From positions 1-16,742 of the forward strand of contig JAJZPX010000011.1 in NCBI GenBank assembly GCA_021811025.1: a DNA stretch of 16,742 nt, read 5' to 3'. Below the pieces are notes generated by a model. The model made no database searches. It was not told where the DNA came from and saw nothing but the letters and a program-made list of their open reading frames with translations. This stretch comes from Actinomycetes bacterium. GTDB lineage: Bacteria; Actinomycetota; Coriobacteriia; Anaerosomatales; JAJZPX01. The position numbers and the translations under genes were made by a program. Positions 7,040 to 14,046 of the stretch are shown here, piece after piece (positions within the stretch are counted from its first letter, which is position 1; the number at the start of each line of letters is the position of its first letter).

Positions 7040-7255
7040 GTGCTGGACTTCTCGGCCGAGCAGATGCTCCAGATGATCGAGGACCTGTTCCAGGGTCAGC
7101 AGACCGTGAACAAGTACGACGTGGTGCAGAAGGCCAAGTTCTACCCGCTGGGCGAGGACGGGCAGAGGGCGGTCGATGCCCTGCCCGCCGGGCGGTACAC
7201 GAAGGATCAGCTGAACGACGCGCTGGCGGCCGCGCTCATCGAGACGACGCAGTAG
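7040..7255 (+). CDS. DUF2795-like small protein
   Basis: A 71-residue protein from the GTG at 7040. The core NKYDVVQKAKFYPLGEDG, then AVDALPAGRYTKDQLNDAL, has the same spacing as the proteins at 6113-6400 and 14047-14328 and fits the DUF2795 pattern. The frame extends upstream to GTG 7031 and TTG 7025. The 7040 start was preferred because GGTGAG lies a few bases before it, and because it leaves the same 7-8 residues before the first helix as in the paralogue at 6113. Its stop lies 13 bases from the stop of the converging small membrane protein gene. Confidence 0.7.
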   Translation: MLDFSAEQMLQMIEDLFQGQQTVNKYDVVQKAKFYPLGEDGQRAVDALPAGRYTKDQLNDALAAALIETTQ

Positions 7256-7268
7256 CGGGGACGGCAGA

Positions 7269-7466
7269 CTAGCGGATGTCGCTGCGTGCCCGTTCCGCCT
7301 TAGCAACGATGAGGCCGTCCGTGACCGCTCCTGCGATGAGCCCGCAGATCACGCCCATGGAGGGATTGCCGAGGGCGGTTCCCGCTATGAGGCCGAGGAA
7401 TCCGGCCGCTATGAAGGCGTCGCCGAAGTCCTCGGAGACGCGGGGCTCGAGCCATTGATCGGTCAT
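7269..7466 (-). CDS. Small two-helix membrane protein with glycine zippers
   Basis: A 65-residue protein. After a polar N-terminus come two hydrophobic, Gly/Ala-rich segments (FIAAGFLGLIAGTALGN and GVICGLIAGAVTDGLIVA) and a short basic tail. This resembles small glycine-zipper membrane proteins, but I recognise no named family. The frame is open far upstream; AAGGAG nine bases before the ATG at 7466 decides the start, and the ATG at 7490 has only a weak site. Function unknown. Confidence 0.6.
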   Translation of the reverse strand: MTDQWLEPRVSEDFGDAFIAAGFLGLIAGTALGNPSMGVICGLIAGAVTDGLIVAKAERARSDIR

Positions 7467-7672
7467 CGCTCTCAACTCCTTGCGCGACATGTTTCCCGCG
7501 CGCTTCCGTTCGGCACGGGACTCGCACATCCTTCCACGTCCCGCGTCCATCGCGCCTAACGGTTGCCTACCCGTAGCGTCGGCGCCTCCCTCAGCGGGCT
7601 TTAGGGGCTTCGGGCGAGAGTGCTGAATTCCCCCCTGACGGACGGCGCGGCCAGGCGTTGCCCGCCCTCCGT

Positions 7673-7954
7673 TCACGCTCGCAGGCGGTTGAACCCATAG
7701 GCGCCGATGAACGAGAACCAGAAGAAGAAGTAGACGACGTCGATGGCGGTGACCGGAGCCACGGCGCGAGCGTTCTCGAACGCCCACGCCACTTGGATGG
7801 CCAGCGCGGTCGCCATGAAGGTGAAACGCATCGCACGGGTGAGGATGAGCTCCTCGCGCTCGTCGTTATCTCGCTCCGCCCGCTCGCCGCGGAGCTTGGT
7901 CCCGAGCACCACCACCGCGCCGACGATCAGCGTGAGGATGCCGGTGTTCAGCAC
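7673..7954 (-). CDS. Small membrane protein, DUF2178-like architecture
   Basis: A 93-residue protein with three predicted membrane helices: ILTLIVGAVVVLG, FTFMATALAIQVAWAF and IDVVYFFFWFSFIGAYGF. Between helices 1 and 2 lies DNDEREELILTRAMRF, the DERE...I...A arrangement seen in DUF2178-type proteins. Function unknown. The first start codon is GTG at 7954; the frame is open for another 25 codons before it without a start, and those codons read hydrophobic (VAIAISLPTIGVGLF), so the annotated start could be wrong or the gene may have lost its 5' end. Confidence 0.6.
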   Translation of the reverse strand: MLNTGILTLIVGAVVVLGTKLRGERAERDNDEREELILTRAMRFTFMATALAIQVAWAFENARAVAPVTAIDVVYFFFWFSFIGAYGFNRLRA

Positions 7955-8298
7955 GATTCCGGCGTGTCTGCCGGAGGAGAACAGCCCGACGCCGATCGTC
8001 GGAAGGGATATCGCGATCGCTACGGCGCGTCAAGCACCCTTTACATTCCTGCATCCCGTGCGTGCGAGAGACTGACGATGCCGGGAAGCCGCCCGCCGGA
8101 ACCCTCGCCGGACGTCGAATTCAGCCGCTCGAAGGCATCGATCCGATAGTCATCGTGGGCGGGTTGGTGGTGGCGATGGCGGGCGGACCGATCTCGTTCG
8201 TGCGTCACCACCGTCACGGGTGAGCGCCCGTCGGTCGGCCCGGGAGTGTCTCGTCCCCGTGAGGTGCTATCGTCTGTGTGCGCTCGAAGGGAGACGCG
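7955..8298. other. Gap of 344 bases, mostly non-coding
   Basis: It holds the candidate promoter of the gene ending at 7673 and a poorly supported plus-strand frame of about 53 codons ending at 8222. Its hydrophobic stretch is PIVIVGGLVVAMAGGP, but it lacks a ribosome binding site. A TGCTATCGT element at 8265-8273 resembles an extended -10 for the gene at 8299 but has no -35. Confidence 0.4.
8005..8033 (-). promoter_or_regulatory. Candidate promoter for the membrane protein at 7673-7954
   Basis: On the minus strand TTGACG (5 of 6) is followed after exactly 17 bases by TATCCC (3 of 6). Transcription would begin near 7998, about 45 bases before the GTG start. Confidence 0.35.
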
Positions 8299-8655
8299 AT
8301 GAGGCGCTTCGCGGGATGGTTCGGGATAGTCGTGGGGCTCGGGATGACCGCGATGTGGGCGGTCTTCCTCCTCGGCGGACAGGTTCCCGAGCTCCGCACG
8401 GCGCCCGTCGCGCTGGGCTTCCACCTCGCCGCCGAGGGCCTCACCGCGTTCCTGCTCGTCACGAGCGGCATCGGCCTGCTGCTCGACGCGCAGGTCGCGC
8501 CGCAGTCGTACCGCGTGGCGATCGGCATGCTGCTGTACACGGTGATCGTCAGCCCGGGCTACTTCGCGCAGCTCGGGCAGTGGCCGTTCATCGTCCTCTT
8601 CGCCGCGATCGGCGTCGCGGCGCTCTTCGCGCTCCGCGGCGCCACGCTGCGCTGA
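8299..8655 (+). CDS. Four-helix small integral membrane protein
   Basis: A 118-residue protein with four hydrophobic segments (about 6-28, 38-62, 72-90 and 94-114) and few charged residues, so it is an integral membrane protein. No family is recognised. The frame opens at GTG 8278, but GGGAG lies six bases before the ATG at 8299, which was chosen. The stop is 3 bases from the stop of the converging transporter gene. Confidence 0.7.
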   Translation: MRRFAGWFGIVVGLGMTAMWAVFLLGGQVPELRTAPVALGFHLAAEGLTAFLLVTSGIGLLLDAQVAPQSYRVAIGMLLYTVIVSPGYFAQLGQWPFIVLFAAIGVAALFALRGATLR

Positions 8656-8658
8656 CGC

Positions 8659-9603
8659 CTACGCCTCCTCGAGCGCCGGCTCCTCCGCGAGGCGCTCGCG
8701 CCGCTTCGGCTTCGACTCGCCGAGGAACACGCCGCCCACGATCACGAGTCCGCCGACGACCTGCAGCGGCGTGAGCCGCTCGCCGAGCAGCAGCCAGCTC
8801 GACGCCACTGCGGCGAACGGCACGAGGTTGATCGAGATCGCCGCGCGTGCCGCGGGCAGGTGCGATGCCGCGAGGTTGTAGAGGCCGATCGCGCCCAGCG
8901 TGACGAACGCGCCCAGGTACGCGACGGCAAGCCACGCTTGCGGTGACGCTGCGAGCCAAGTTCGCGGATCCGACAGCAGCGCGCCAGGTAGGAAGAAGAT
9001 CAGGCCCGAGAGGTTCATCACGCCGGTGACGAACCATGGGTCGTAACGCGAGGTCAGGTGGCGGAGCACTATGAAGTAGCCGGCGGCGCAAACCATCGCG
9101 GTGAGCTCGAGTGCGTTGCCCAGCACGGGAGCCGGCGCGGTCTCGAACGTCCGCGCGCCGAGAGACAGCGCCGTCACCCCGGCCAGGGAGAGCGCCAGGC
9201 CCGAGACGGTGCGCAGCGACAGCTCCTCGGACAGGAAGATCCGGGCGCCCACGGCAACCAGGAGAGGCGCCATCGCCGAGATGACGCCGGCCTGCGAGGC
9301 GGTGGTGAAGCGCAGCGCGTTCATCTCGAACACGAAGTACAGGCAAGGCTCGAACAGGCCGATCAGCACGAGCCACTTCCAGTCGCCTTTGTGGTACCGG
9401 GCCTTCCGGATCCGCCCGACGAACGGCAGCATCAGCGCCGTGGCGACCGCCATGCGAAGAAAGACCAGCGCCATCGGCGGAAAGCCGGCGAGCGCGATCT
9501 TCGCGGCGGGGAAGCTCGTGCCCCACAGGACGACCGCGCCGCCCAGGCACAGTATCAGGACGGTACGGGACGGCGTTCGGTCAGTGCGGGCGTGGCCGGA
9601 CAA
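8659..9603 (-). CDS. EamA/DMT family drug-metabolite exporter
   Basis: A 314-residue protein with about ten hydrophobic segments in two EamA-type repeats. The first begins GGAVVLWGTSFPAAKIAL and contains LRFTTASQAGVISAMAPLLVA; the second contains VAYLGAFVTLGAIGLYNLA and INLVPFAAVASSWLLLGE, the usual second-repeat signature. The family exports small metabolites or amino acids across the inner membrane; the substrate cannot be predicted. The frame is open to 9894, but that extension is not protein-like and overlaps an AraC remnant. A TTG at 9603 follows GGAG at a six-base spacing and starts just before the first membrane helix, so it was chosen. The transporter points away from the toxin-antitoxin operon. 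Confidence 0.88.
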   Translation of the reverse strand: MSGHARTDRTPSRTVLILCLGGAVVLWGTSFPAAKIALAGFPPMALVFLRMAVATALMLPFVGRIRKARYHKGDWKWLVLIGLFEPCLYFVFEMNALRFTTASQAGVISAMAPLLVAVGARIFLSEELSLRTVSGLALSLAGVTALSLGARTFETAPAPVLGNALELTAMVCAAGYFIVLRHLTSRYDPWFVTGVMNLSGLIFFLPGALLSDPRTWLAASPQAWLAVAYLGAFVTLGAIGLYNLAASHLPAARAAISINLVPFAAVASSWLLLGERLTPLQVVGGLVIVGGVFLGESKPKRRERLAEEPALEEA

Positions 9604-9683
9604 GGCGAGCTCCGTTCGTTCGGGTGGGGACGAGTGTAACCGCCACGGCCGACACGCGTATGGAACGATATTGCGGCGCTGCG

Positions 9684-9824
9684 TCAGGCGGACTCGCGCT
9701 CCGCTGCCTGGTACTGACTCGGCGTCGCGCCCGTGAACTCGCGGAAGACGCGCGCGAAGTGGCTCTGTGGTCCGCGAAGCCGAGCTCGGAAGACGACGTC
9801 GGGATGCGTTGGAGTGCGCGCCAT
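9684..9824 (-). pseudogene. 3' remnant of an AraC-family regulator
   Basis: The minus-strand frame ends SHFARVFREFTGATPSQYQ and a stop, the typical end of the second helix-turn-helix of AraC/XylS proteins. The preceding GFADH, expected right before SHF, appears in another frame, so a frameshift lies near 9770. Everything upstream (the rest of the DNA-binding domain and the effector domain) is absent. The remaining frame opens at an ATG at 9824 and would give 46 residues. I read it as a truncated, shifted pseudogene. Confidence 0.65.
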
Positions 9825-9898
9825 GCCGGCAGCGTAGCGCGAGGCGGGGGCGGGTGCGAGAGGCCGGTGGAACCGGAGGCGAATCTACTACCATATTG

Positions 9899-9912
9899 GC
9901 AGATTCATCTGC
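9899..9912. promoter_or_regulatory. Palindrome upstream of the toxin-antitoxin promoter
   Basis: GCAGAT-TC-ATCTGC is a perfect 6-bp inverted repeat. It overlaps a second repeat, GAATCT (9881-9886) with AGATTC (9901-9906). It lies about 31 bases before the operon's -35 and could bind a regulator, possibly left from the AraC locus. Confidence 0.35.
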
Positions 9913-9942
9913 TACGCGTGGGCTGCCCTGAGGTGGTCTTGG

Positions 9943-9981
9943 CTTGATACGAGCGTGACGCCGGTATAGAATCGTATCAAG
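9943..9981. promoter_or_regulatory. Operator: 10-bp inverted repeat over the toxin-antitoxin promoter
   Basis: CTTGATACGA (9943-9952) and TCGTATCAAG (9972-9981) are perfect inverted copies, 19 bases apart. A third half-site, CGTATCA, follows at 9982-9988. The arms cover the -35 and the -10/start region, so binding by the antitoxin would block RNA polymerase. Autorepression is inferred from the layout and from the known behaviour of such operons. Confidence 0.65.
9944..9972 (+). promoter_or_regulatory. Promoter of the toxin-antitoxin operon
   Basis: TTGATA (-35, 5 of 6) and TAGAAT (-10, 5 of 6) are separated by exactly 17 bases. Transcription would begin near 9979, about 31 bases before the antitoxin ATG. 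Confidence 0.7.
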
Positions 9982-10009
9982 CGTATCACACGTGACGTGA
10001 GGTGACCCG

Positions 10010-10723
10010 ATGGAAGCCGTCTTCTCCGTGCCCCTGCCCGTGCCGCCGCGCCCTCGCTCGGCGAAGGCCGCGAACGCGGCCGACGCCTGGAGCGACGCGG
10101 TCGGGCGCCTCAGTCCCAGCAGCGATCCCGCCGATCGCGAGCGCCAGTTCGAGAGGTTTGTGGCCGAGGCGGTCGAGGCGCTGCCCGACCTCGCGCCCTA
10201 CCGCGACGACATCCTCGTCTACCTGCGCACCCTGAGCGCCGCCACTCTGGCGACCGAGCGCATCGCCGGCGAGCCCACGGCGCTCGTGCTTCCCATCGAG
10301 CTCCCTCAGATGACGGCTGAGGACATCATGAAGGAGGCCGTGCTCGCCGGGCAGGTGAAAGCGCGCATCGTGTCGCAGGAGATGGTTCCGGCGTCGGGCG
10401 TCCACAAGCTGCTCGGCCTTGCGGGCAAGAACCCGCGACAGTACGCGAACCGCCTGCGCGCCCGAGGCGATCTCGTCGCCGTCCCAGACCGTCGCAATCG
10501 CTACCTTTACCCTCTCTTCCAGTTCGACCTCGCCGCGCGTCGCCCGTATCCGGAGGTCGTCGAGGTGAACCGGCTGCTGCACGCCGAGCAGGACCCGTGG
10601 GGCACCGCCGGCTGGTGGTTCCAGCGGAGCAGCATTCTCGGCGGGAAGGAGCCTCGTGAGCTGGTCGGCAAGGGCGAGGAACGGCGGCTGCTCGCTGCCG
10701 CGCGCGATCTGCTCGCCGAGTAG
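10010..10723 (+). CDS. Antitoxin of a RES-type toxin-antitoxin pair (Xre/MbcA/ParS-like)
   Basis: A 237-residue protein encoded directly before a RES-domain toxin. Residues 128-172 look like a winged or simple helix-turn-helix: SGVHKLLGLAGKNPRQYANRLRARG, then YLYPLFQFD, the 'P..QF' ending common in these antitoxins. Residues 180-237, including DPWGTAGWWFQRSSIL and EPRELVGKGEERRLLAAARDLL, match the MbcA/ParS/Xre toxin-binding domain ('P..W....L.G..P.EL...G....V...A'). The N-terminal 125 residues are an extra helical region not seen in short antitoxins of this type. The ATG follows GAGGTGA. It should neutralise the toxin and repress the operon through the inverted repeat upstream. Confidence 0.8.
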   Translation: MEAVFSVPLPVPPRPRSAKAANAADAWSDAVGRLSPSSDPADRERQFERFVAEAVEALPDLAPYRDDILVYLRTLSAATLATERIAGEPTALVLPIELPQMTAEDIMKEAVLAGQVKARIVSQEMVPASGVHKLLGLAGKNPRQYANRLRARGDLVAVPDRRNRYLYPLFQFDLAARRPYPEVVEVNRLLHAEQDPWGTAGWWFQRSSILGGKEPRELVGKGEERRLLAAARDLLAE

Positions 10724-10732
10724 GCCAACGCC

Positions 10733-11380
10733 GTGTGGGAAGACCAGCGCAAGCCACCGCCTCGGGGCGGGATCGCAGGCAAGCCGAGGATCGAGCCGCT
10801 GCCCTCCGGGACGCTGCTGGCGCGCGTCCATCCTCTCGGGCGGGGAGCGTGCGAGTTCAGCCACGACGTGCCGACGACGCCGGGCGGCGGCAGATTCGAC
10901 ACGTACGATGACGCCTTCGGCCACCTGTACGCCGCGGACGGACTCGAAGGCGCGGTCGCGGAGACCCTCGTCCGTGACGTCCCGCTCGCCGACCCCGGTC
11001 CTCGGGAGATCCCATTCACGCGGCTCCGAGGCCGGGCGTTCTCGTTCCTGCGGACCACACGCGACCTGCGGCTCATGGTCCTTCGCGGCCCGCACCCGTC
11101 CACGTTCGGCCAGGGGGCGTGGCTGACGAAGTGCGAGCGCGAGGACTACCCTCTCACACGCGAGTGGGGGCGGGCGCTGCGCGAGCGGGTGTCGAACGCC
11201 GCAGGCATGGTGTGGCATCCTCGGCACGATGAGGAGGCGCTCGCCTACGTGCTGTGGAGCGATCGCGCGGCAGGCGCGCTCGAACCCGGCGGCCCGCCGC
11301 TGCCGATCGACTCGGCCGAGGGTCTGGCGGCCGTGCGCAAGGTGCTGCTGGAGCGGCACAACGCGGTGGTGCTGAGGTAG
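10733..11380 (+). CDS. RES-domain toxin (NAD-degrading family)
   Basis: A 215-residue RES protein. Family features are LLARVH with R31, GGGRFD with R54, HLYAADGLEGAVAETL with Y66 and E77, and a C-terminal GMVWHPRHDEEALAYVLWSDR. RES toxins break down NAD and halt growth. The usual C-terminal motif reads like 'W.SR'; here it is WHPR, so the signature serine position is proline 163 (codon CCT, one base from TCT serine). Activity may therefore be reduced or lost. The GTG start has GAGTAGG nine bases upstream and lies 9 bases after the antitoxin stop, forming one operon. Confidence 0.82.
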   Translation: MWEDQRKPPPRGGIAGKPRIEPLPSGTLLARVHPLGRGACEFSHDVPTTPGGGRFDTYDDAFGHLYAADGLEGAVAETLVRDVPLADPGPREIPFTRLRGRAFSFLRTTRDLRLMVLRGPHPSTFGQGAWLTKCEREDYPLTREWGRALRERVSNAAGMVWHPRHDEEALAYVLWSDRAAGALEPGGPPLPIDSAEGLAAVRKVLLERHNAVVLR

Positions 11381-11407
11381 ACCCCGGCCTGTACGAGTGC
11401 CGCCCGG

Positions 11408-11722
11408 CTACCCGCCGGCCGTCGCCCCCACCGCCTCCTTCTTGAGCCCCGCGACGAACTCGCCGACGGGCACTCCGCGCATCGTCTCGATGTGGATGGA
11501 GCCCCGCGAGGAGAGCTCGAGCGAGATCCGGGCGATGGTGGCGTCGTCGGGCGCCTCGACGATGTTGACGAAGTCGTACCGGCCCAGCACCGCGTACTGG
11601 TCGAGGATCTTCAGCCCCATCCCGGCGAGCTGCTGATCCACGTCCATGATGCGCTGCGGGTTGTGCTTCAGCGTCTGCGCTCCCTGGCTCGTCAGGCGCG
11701 TCAGCATGACGTAGACGGGCAT
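11408..11722 (-). CDS. GYD-domain protein
   Basis: A 104-residue protein matching the GYD domain: a start like MPVYVMLTRLTSQGAQTLKHNP, then VLGRYDFVNIVEAPDD in the middle (the GYD-type motif is GRYD here), and SSRGSIHIETMRGVPV. GYD proteins are small ferredoxin-like-fold proteins, often found singly or near stress genes, with no settled function. The start is supported by GGAGG six bases before the ATG at 11722. It converges on the RES toxin gene with 27 bases between stops. Confidence 0.88.
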   Translation of the reverse strand: MPVYVMLTRLTSQGAQTLKHNPQRIMDVDQQLAGMGLKILDQYAVLGRYDFVNIVEAPDDATIARISLELSSRGSIHIETMRGVPVGEFVAGLKKEAVGATAGG

Positions 11723-11964
11723 CCTGGCCTCCTTCCGATCGCACTGCGCGGACTATTCCCCTCGGCGAAGATGCGACACTTGCCGACGTCGTACGCACCC
11801 GCCGCGAGGCCCGCGGCCGCTCCGATCTCGTGCCACGCGTTCGTGGCGCCCGGGTTGCGCGTGACGAGGCTAAGCCCATCGTTCCCGAAGCCGTCCACCC
11901 TGCGGCAAGTCGACGCTTCGGCGGACGGCTGCCGCTGAGGGCCGGATAGGGGGATGATGTCGGC

Positions 11965-13506
11965 ATGGACGGACTCCGCGACAGCTCACGGCGGCGCGTC
12001 GCTCTCATCGAGGCCGGCTCGCCTGGGCTGAACATCTACTCCCATGTCGCGATGGGCCGCGGCACGGCGATGCTCGCCACGGTTGCGCGCGACGCAGGAT
12101 ACGACGTGCGCGCGTTCATCGAGGACGTCTCCGGCAAGGGCTCGGTGGACTGGGAGTGGGTGAGCGGGGCCGACGTGATCGGGTTCTCGGCGATCACGTG
12201 CACGCTCACGCGCACCGCCGAGCTCGTCGCTCAGGCACGCGCCGCCAATCCGCGCGCCACCATCGTCCTCGGCGGCCCGGAGCCCACGTGCGCGACCGGG
12301 CGCGCCTTCCTCGCGGGCCCCGACTTCGTCATCAGAGGCGAGGGCGAGCTCTCGTTCCCGGCGTTCCTCCGCGCGCTGCTGCTCGGCCGAGGCGACGTGC
12401 GCGAGGTGCCCGGCGTCTGCTGGCGCGAAGACGGGCGCGTGCGCGAGGGGCCGCCGCCCCGGCAGCTCACGAAGGCCGAGGTGCAGGCGCTCCCGCTGGT
12501 GGACAACTCGCTCGTCGCGGGGATCGAGGCGAGGACCGCGGGCCTCGTGTGGCGCTCGCGCGGCTGCCCCGAGAGGTGCAACTTCTGCGAGGTCTGCGAG
12601 ATGTGGCCGCGCTACGTGCTGCGCGACGAGGAGAAGAGCGTCGAGGAGCTGCTGCGCTGCCAGGACGAGGGCGCGTCGGGCGTGTTCCTCATCGACGACA
12701 ACGCGGCGGCGAACAAGCCGTCGTTCAAGCGGTTCCTCAAGCGCGCGATCGAGCGCGGGTACGCGCGGCTGCTCGTCGTGCAGATGCGCGCGGACGCCGT
12801 CTTCGACCGCGAAGGGCGGATCGACCGCGAGCTGCTGCGGCTGCTGAAGCGCGTGGCGTCGACGACGCTGGTGTGCGTGGGCGTGGAGTCCTCGGCCGAC
12901 GAGGACCTGGACGCCGTCGGCAAGCACACGGACAGCAAGCGGATGGCCCGCGCGATGGAGGCGATGCGCCGCTACGGCCTGCTGGTGCACGGTATGTTCA
13001 TCGCGTTCGCCGGCGACACGCGCGAGACGCTGCGACGCAACGGCGAGTACGCGCGCAAGCACGTGACGACGCTGCAGTACCTCTTCGAGACGCCTCTGCC
13101 CGGGACGAAGCGCACGGCCGAGCATGAGCGCGCGGGGCGCGTGCTGTACGACAAGCTGGCCGACCTCAAGTTCCTCGACGGCATGCACATCGCGCTACGG
13201 CCCGAGCTCATGTCGTCGCGCGAGATGCAGGAGTCGGTGCTGCGAGAGTACCGCCGCTTCTACTCCTGGGCGCGCGTGCAGGCCGCGCTCGTGCGCGGCC
13301 TGCTCTTCCGCCATCGGCTGCTCTCGCCGGCTCAGCGCGCGTATCTGAGGAACCTTCGGCCGTGGCACCGCATCAAGACGTGGGTGCTGTTCCACGTGGA
13401 GTACAAGCTTGCCCCGTGGACCCTGCTGAGGATCGGCCGGCAGCGCGTTCTCGCGTTCCTGCGCGACGCCGAGTACGCAGACTACCTCGCGCGGCTGGAG
13501 GGCTGA
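11965..13506 (+). CDS. B12-binding-domain radical SAM enzyme
   Basis: A 513-residue protein. Residues 10-140 form a B12-binding-type Rossmann domain (GTAMLATVARDAGYDV, GADVIGFSAIT, IVLGGPEPT, FVIRGEGELSF); the DxHxxG cobalamin motif is not seen. Residues 195-390 form the radical SAM core, with the 4Fe-4S cysteines C201, C205 and C208 in CPERCNFC, and VFLIDDN and VCVGVESS as later strands. An extra C211 lies three residues on. The C-terminal 120 residues are helical. Members act as methyltransferases or perform ring or carbon-chain rearrangements; the substrate is unknown. The ATG at 11965 has only a distant AGGGGG. It stands alone, with no biosynthetic partners in view. Confidence 0.88.
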   Translation: MDGLRDSSRRRVALIEAGSPGLNIYSHVAMGRGTAMLATVARDAGYDVRAFIEDVSGKGSVDWEWVSGADVIGFSAITCTLTRTAELVAQARAANPRATIVLGGPEPTCATGRAFLAGPDFVIRGEGELSFPAFLRALLLGRGDVREVPGVCWREDGRVREGPPPRQLTKAEVQALPLVDNSLVAGIEARTAGLVWRSRGCPERCNFCEVCEMWPRYVLRDEEKSVEELLRCQDEGASGVFLIDDNAAANKPSFKRFLKRAIERGYARLLVVQMRADAVFDREGRIDRELLRLLKRVASTTLVCVGVESSADEDLDAVGKHTDSKRMARAMEAMRRYGLLVHGMFIAFAGDTRETLRRNGEYARKHVTTLQYLFETPLPGTKRTAEHERAGRVLYDKLADLKFLDGMHIALRPELMSSREMQESVLREYRRFYSWARVQAALVRGLLFRHRLLSPAQRAYLRNLRPWHRIKTWVLFHVEYKLAPWTLLRIGRQRVLAFLRDAEYADYLARLEG

Positions 13507-13526
13507 CCGGCTAGGCCCCGCCCTCC
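13497..13526. terminator. Possible bidirectional terminator between convergent genes
   Basis: GGAGGGC and GCCCTCC form a 7-bp stem around a 16-base loop that contains both stop codons of the two converging genes. There is no T-run on either side, so support is weak. Confidence 0.3.
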
Positions 13527-13867
13527 GTGCCCTGCTGCTCGCCGGCCTTCCGCTCCTCCTCGCTCTCGGGGCACTCGCACTCCTCCATGCCCCAGCCGTG
13601 GTGATGGTGATGGTGGCGCATCATCTTGCCCATCATCTTCTTGCGCATCAGCCAGTCGCCGTCGCCGTGACCCATCATGCCCATCCCCATGCCCATATGG
13701 CGCATCGCCTTCGCGCGGCCGATCGCCAGCCCGATCATCACGCCGAACAGCATCGCCACGCACGCCATCGGCGCTGGGATCATCGGAGGCCCGCCCATCT
13801 GCTCCATGCCGCCCCACCCGTGCCGGTGGTAGCCCATGCCGCCGCACCGCATCGGCCATCCGTTCAT
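13511..13867 (-). CDS. Methionine/histidine-rich membrane-anchored protein, probably metal-binding
   Basis: A 118-residue protein with 21 methionines, 10 histidines and 4 cysteines. Residues 31-50 form one membrane helix (PAPMACVAMLFGVMIGLAIG). The N-terminal part holds GGMGYHRHGWGGMEQMGG; after the helix come MRHMGMGMGMMGHGDGDW, then a natural run of six histidines (85-90), then the acidic CECPESEEE. Such Met, His and Cys density suggests copper, nickel or zinc binding, but no family name fits. The run HHHHHH is encoded by mixed CAC and CAT codons. The ATG at 13867 has AGAGGAGAGGATC before it; the open frame upstream is not protein-like. Positive charge after the helix suggests that the His part faces the cytoplasm. 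Confidence 0.75.
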   Translation of the reverse strand: MNGWPMRCGGMGYHRHGWGGMEQMGGPPMIPAPMACVAMLFGVMIGLAIGRAKAMRHMGMGMGMMGHGDGDWLMRKKMMGKMMRHHHHHHGWGMEECECPESEEERKAGEQQGTEGGA

Positions 13868-14046
13868 GATCCTCTCCTCTCGGTCGCCGTCGCCGATACG
13901 TACCCTTTCGGTGGCGGACGGGCTCGCCGCTCCGCCGCCGGGCCGCCGCTGCCTTTCGTGGGTAGATTCCGCGGGGTCGGAGGTTCGCCTGCGGGCGCCC
14001 ACGGCATCACCGACCGGGCGCCCCGGGCGCCGGGAGGGAGGCGGTC

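Larger units (their letters stand above)
9604..10009. other. Gap of 406 bases: AraC remnant and regulatory DNA
   Basis: This stretch has no intact gene. It holds the AraC-type remnant (9684-9824), a palindrome (9899-9912), and the promoter and operator of the toxin-antitoxin operon (9943-9988). The part after 9880 is richer in A and T than the surrounding DNA, as usual for regulatory or acquired DNA. Confidence 0.7.

Noticed and set aside
7516..7543. CGGGAC...GTCCCG inverted repeat upstream of a small membrane protein gene
   Set aside because: Six-bp arms with a 16-base gap are expected by chance in DNA this rich in G and C.
8064..8222. Plus-strand frame with a hydrophobic end (PIVIVGGLVVAMAGGP)
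   Set aside because: No ribosome binding site, no family match, and the first half is not protein-like.
11701..11898. Minus-strand 65-codon frame with GC-rich third positions
   Set aside because: No clear start or ribosome binding site and no recognisable motif; it overlaps the start of the GYD gene. It remains a weak possibility only.
11986..13188. Long minus-strand open frame opposite the radical SAM gene
   Set aside because: Composition is typical of an antisense shadow, and the plus strand encodes clear catalytic motifs.
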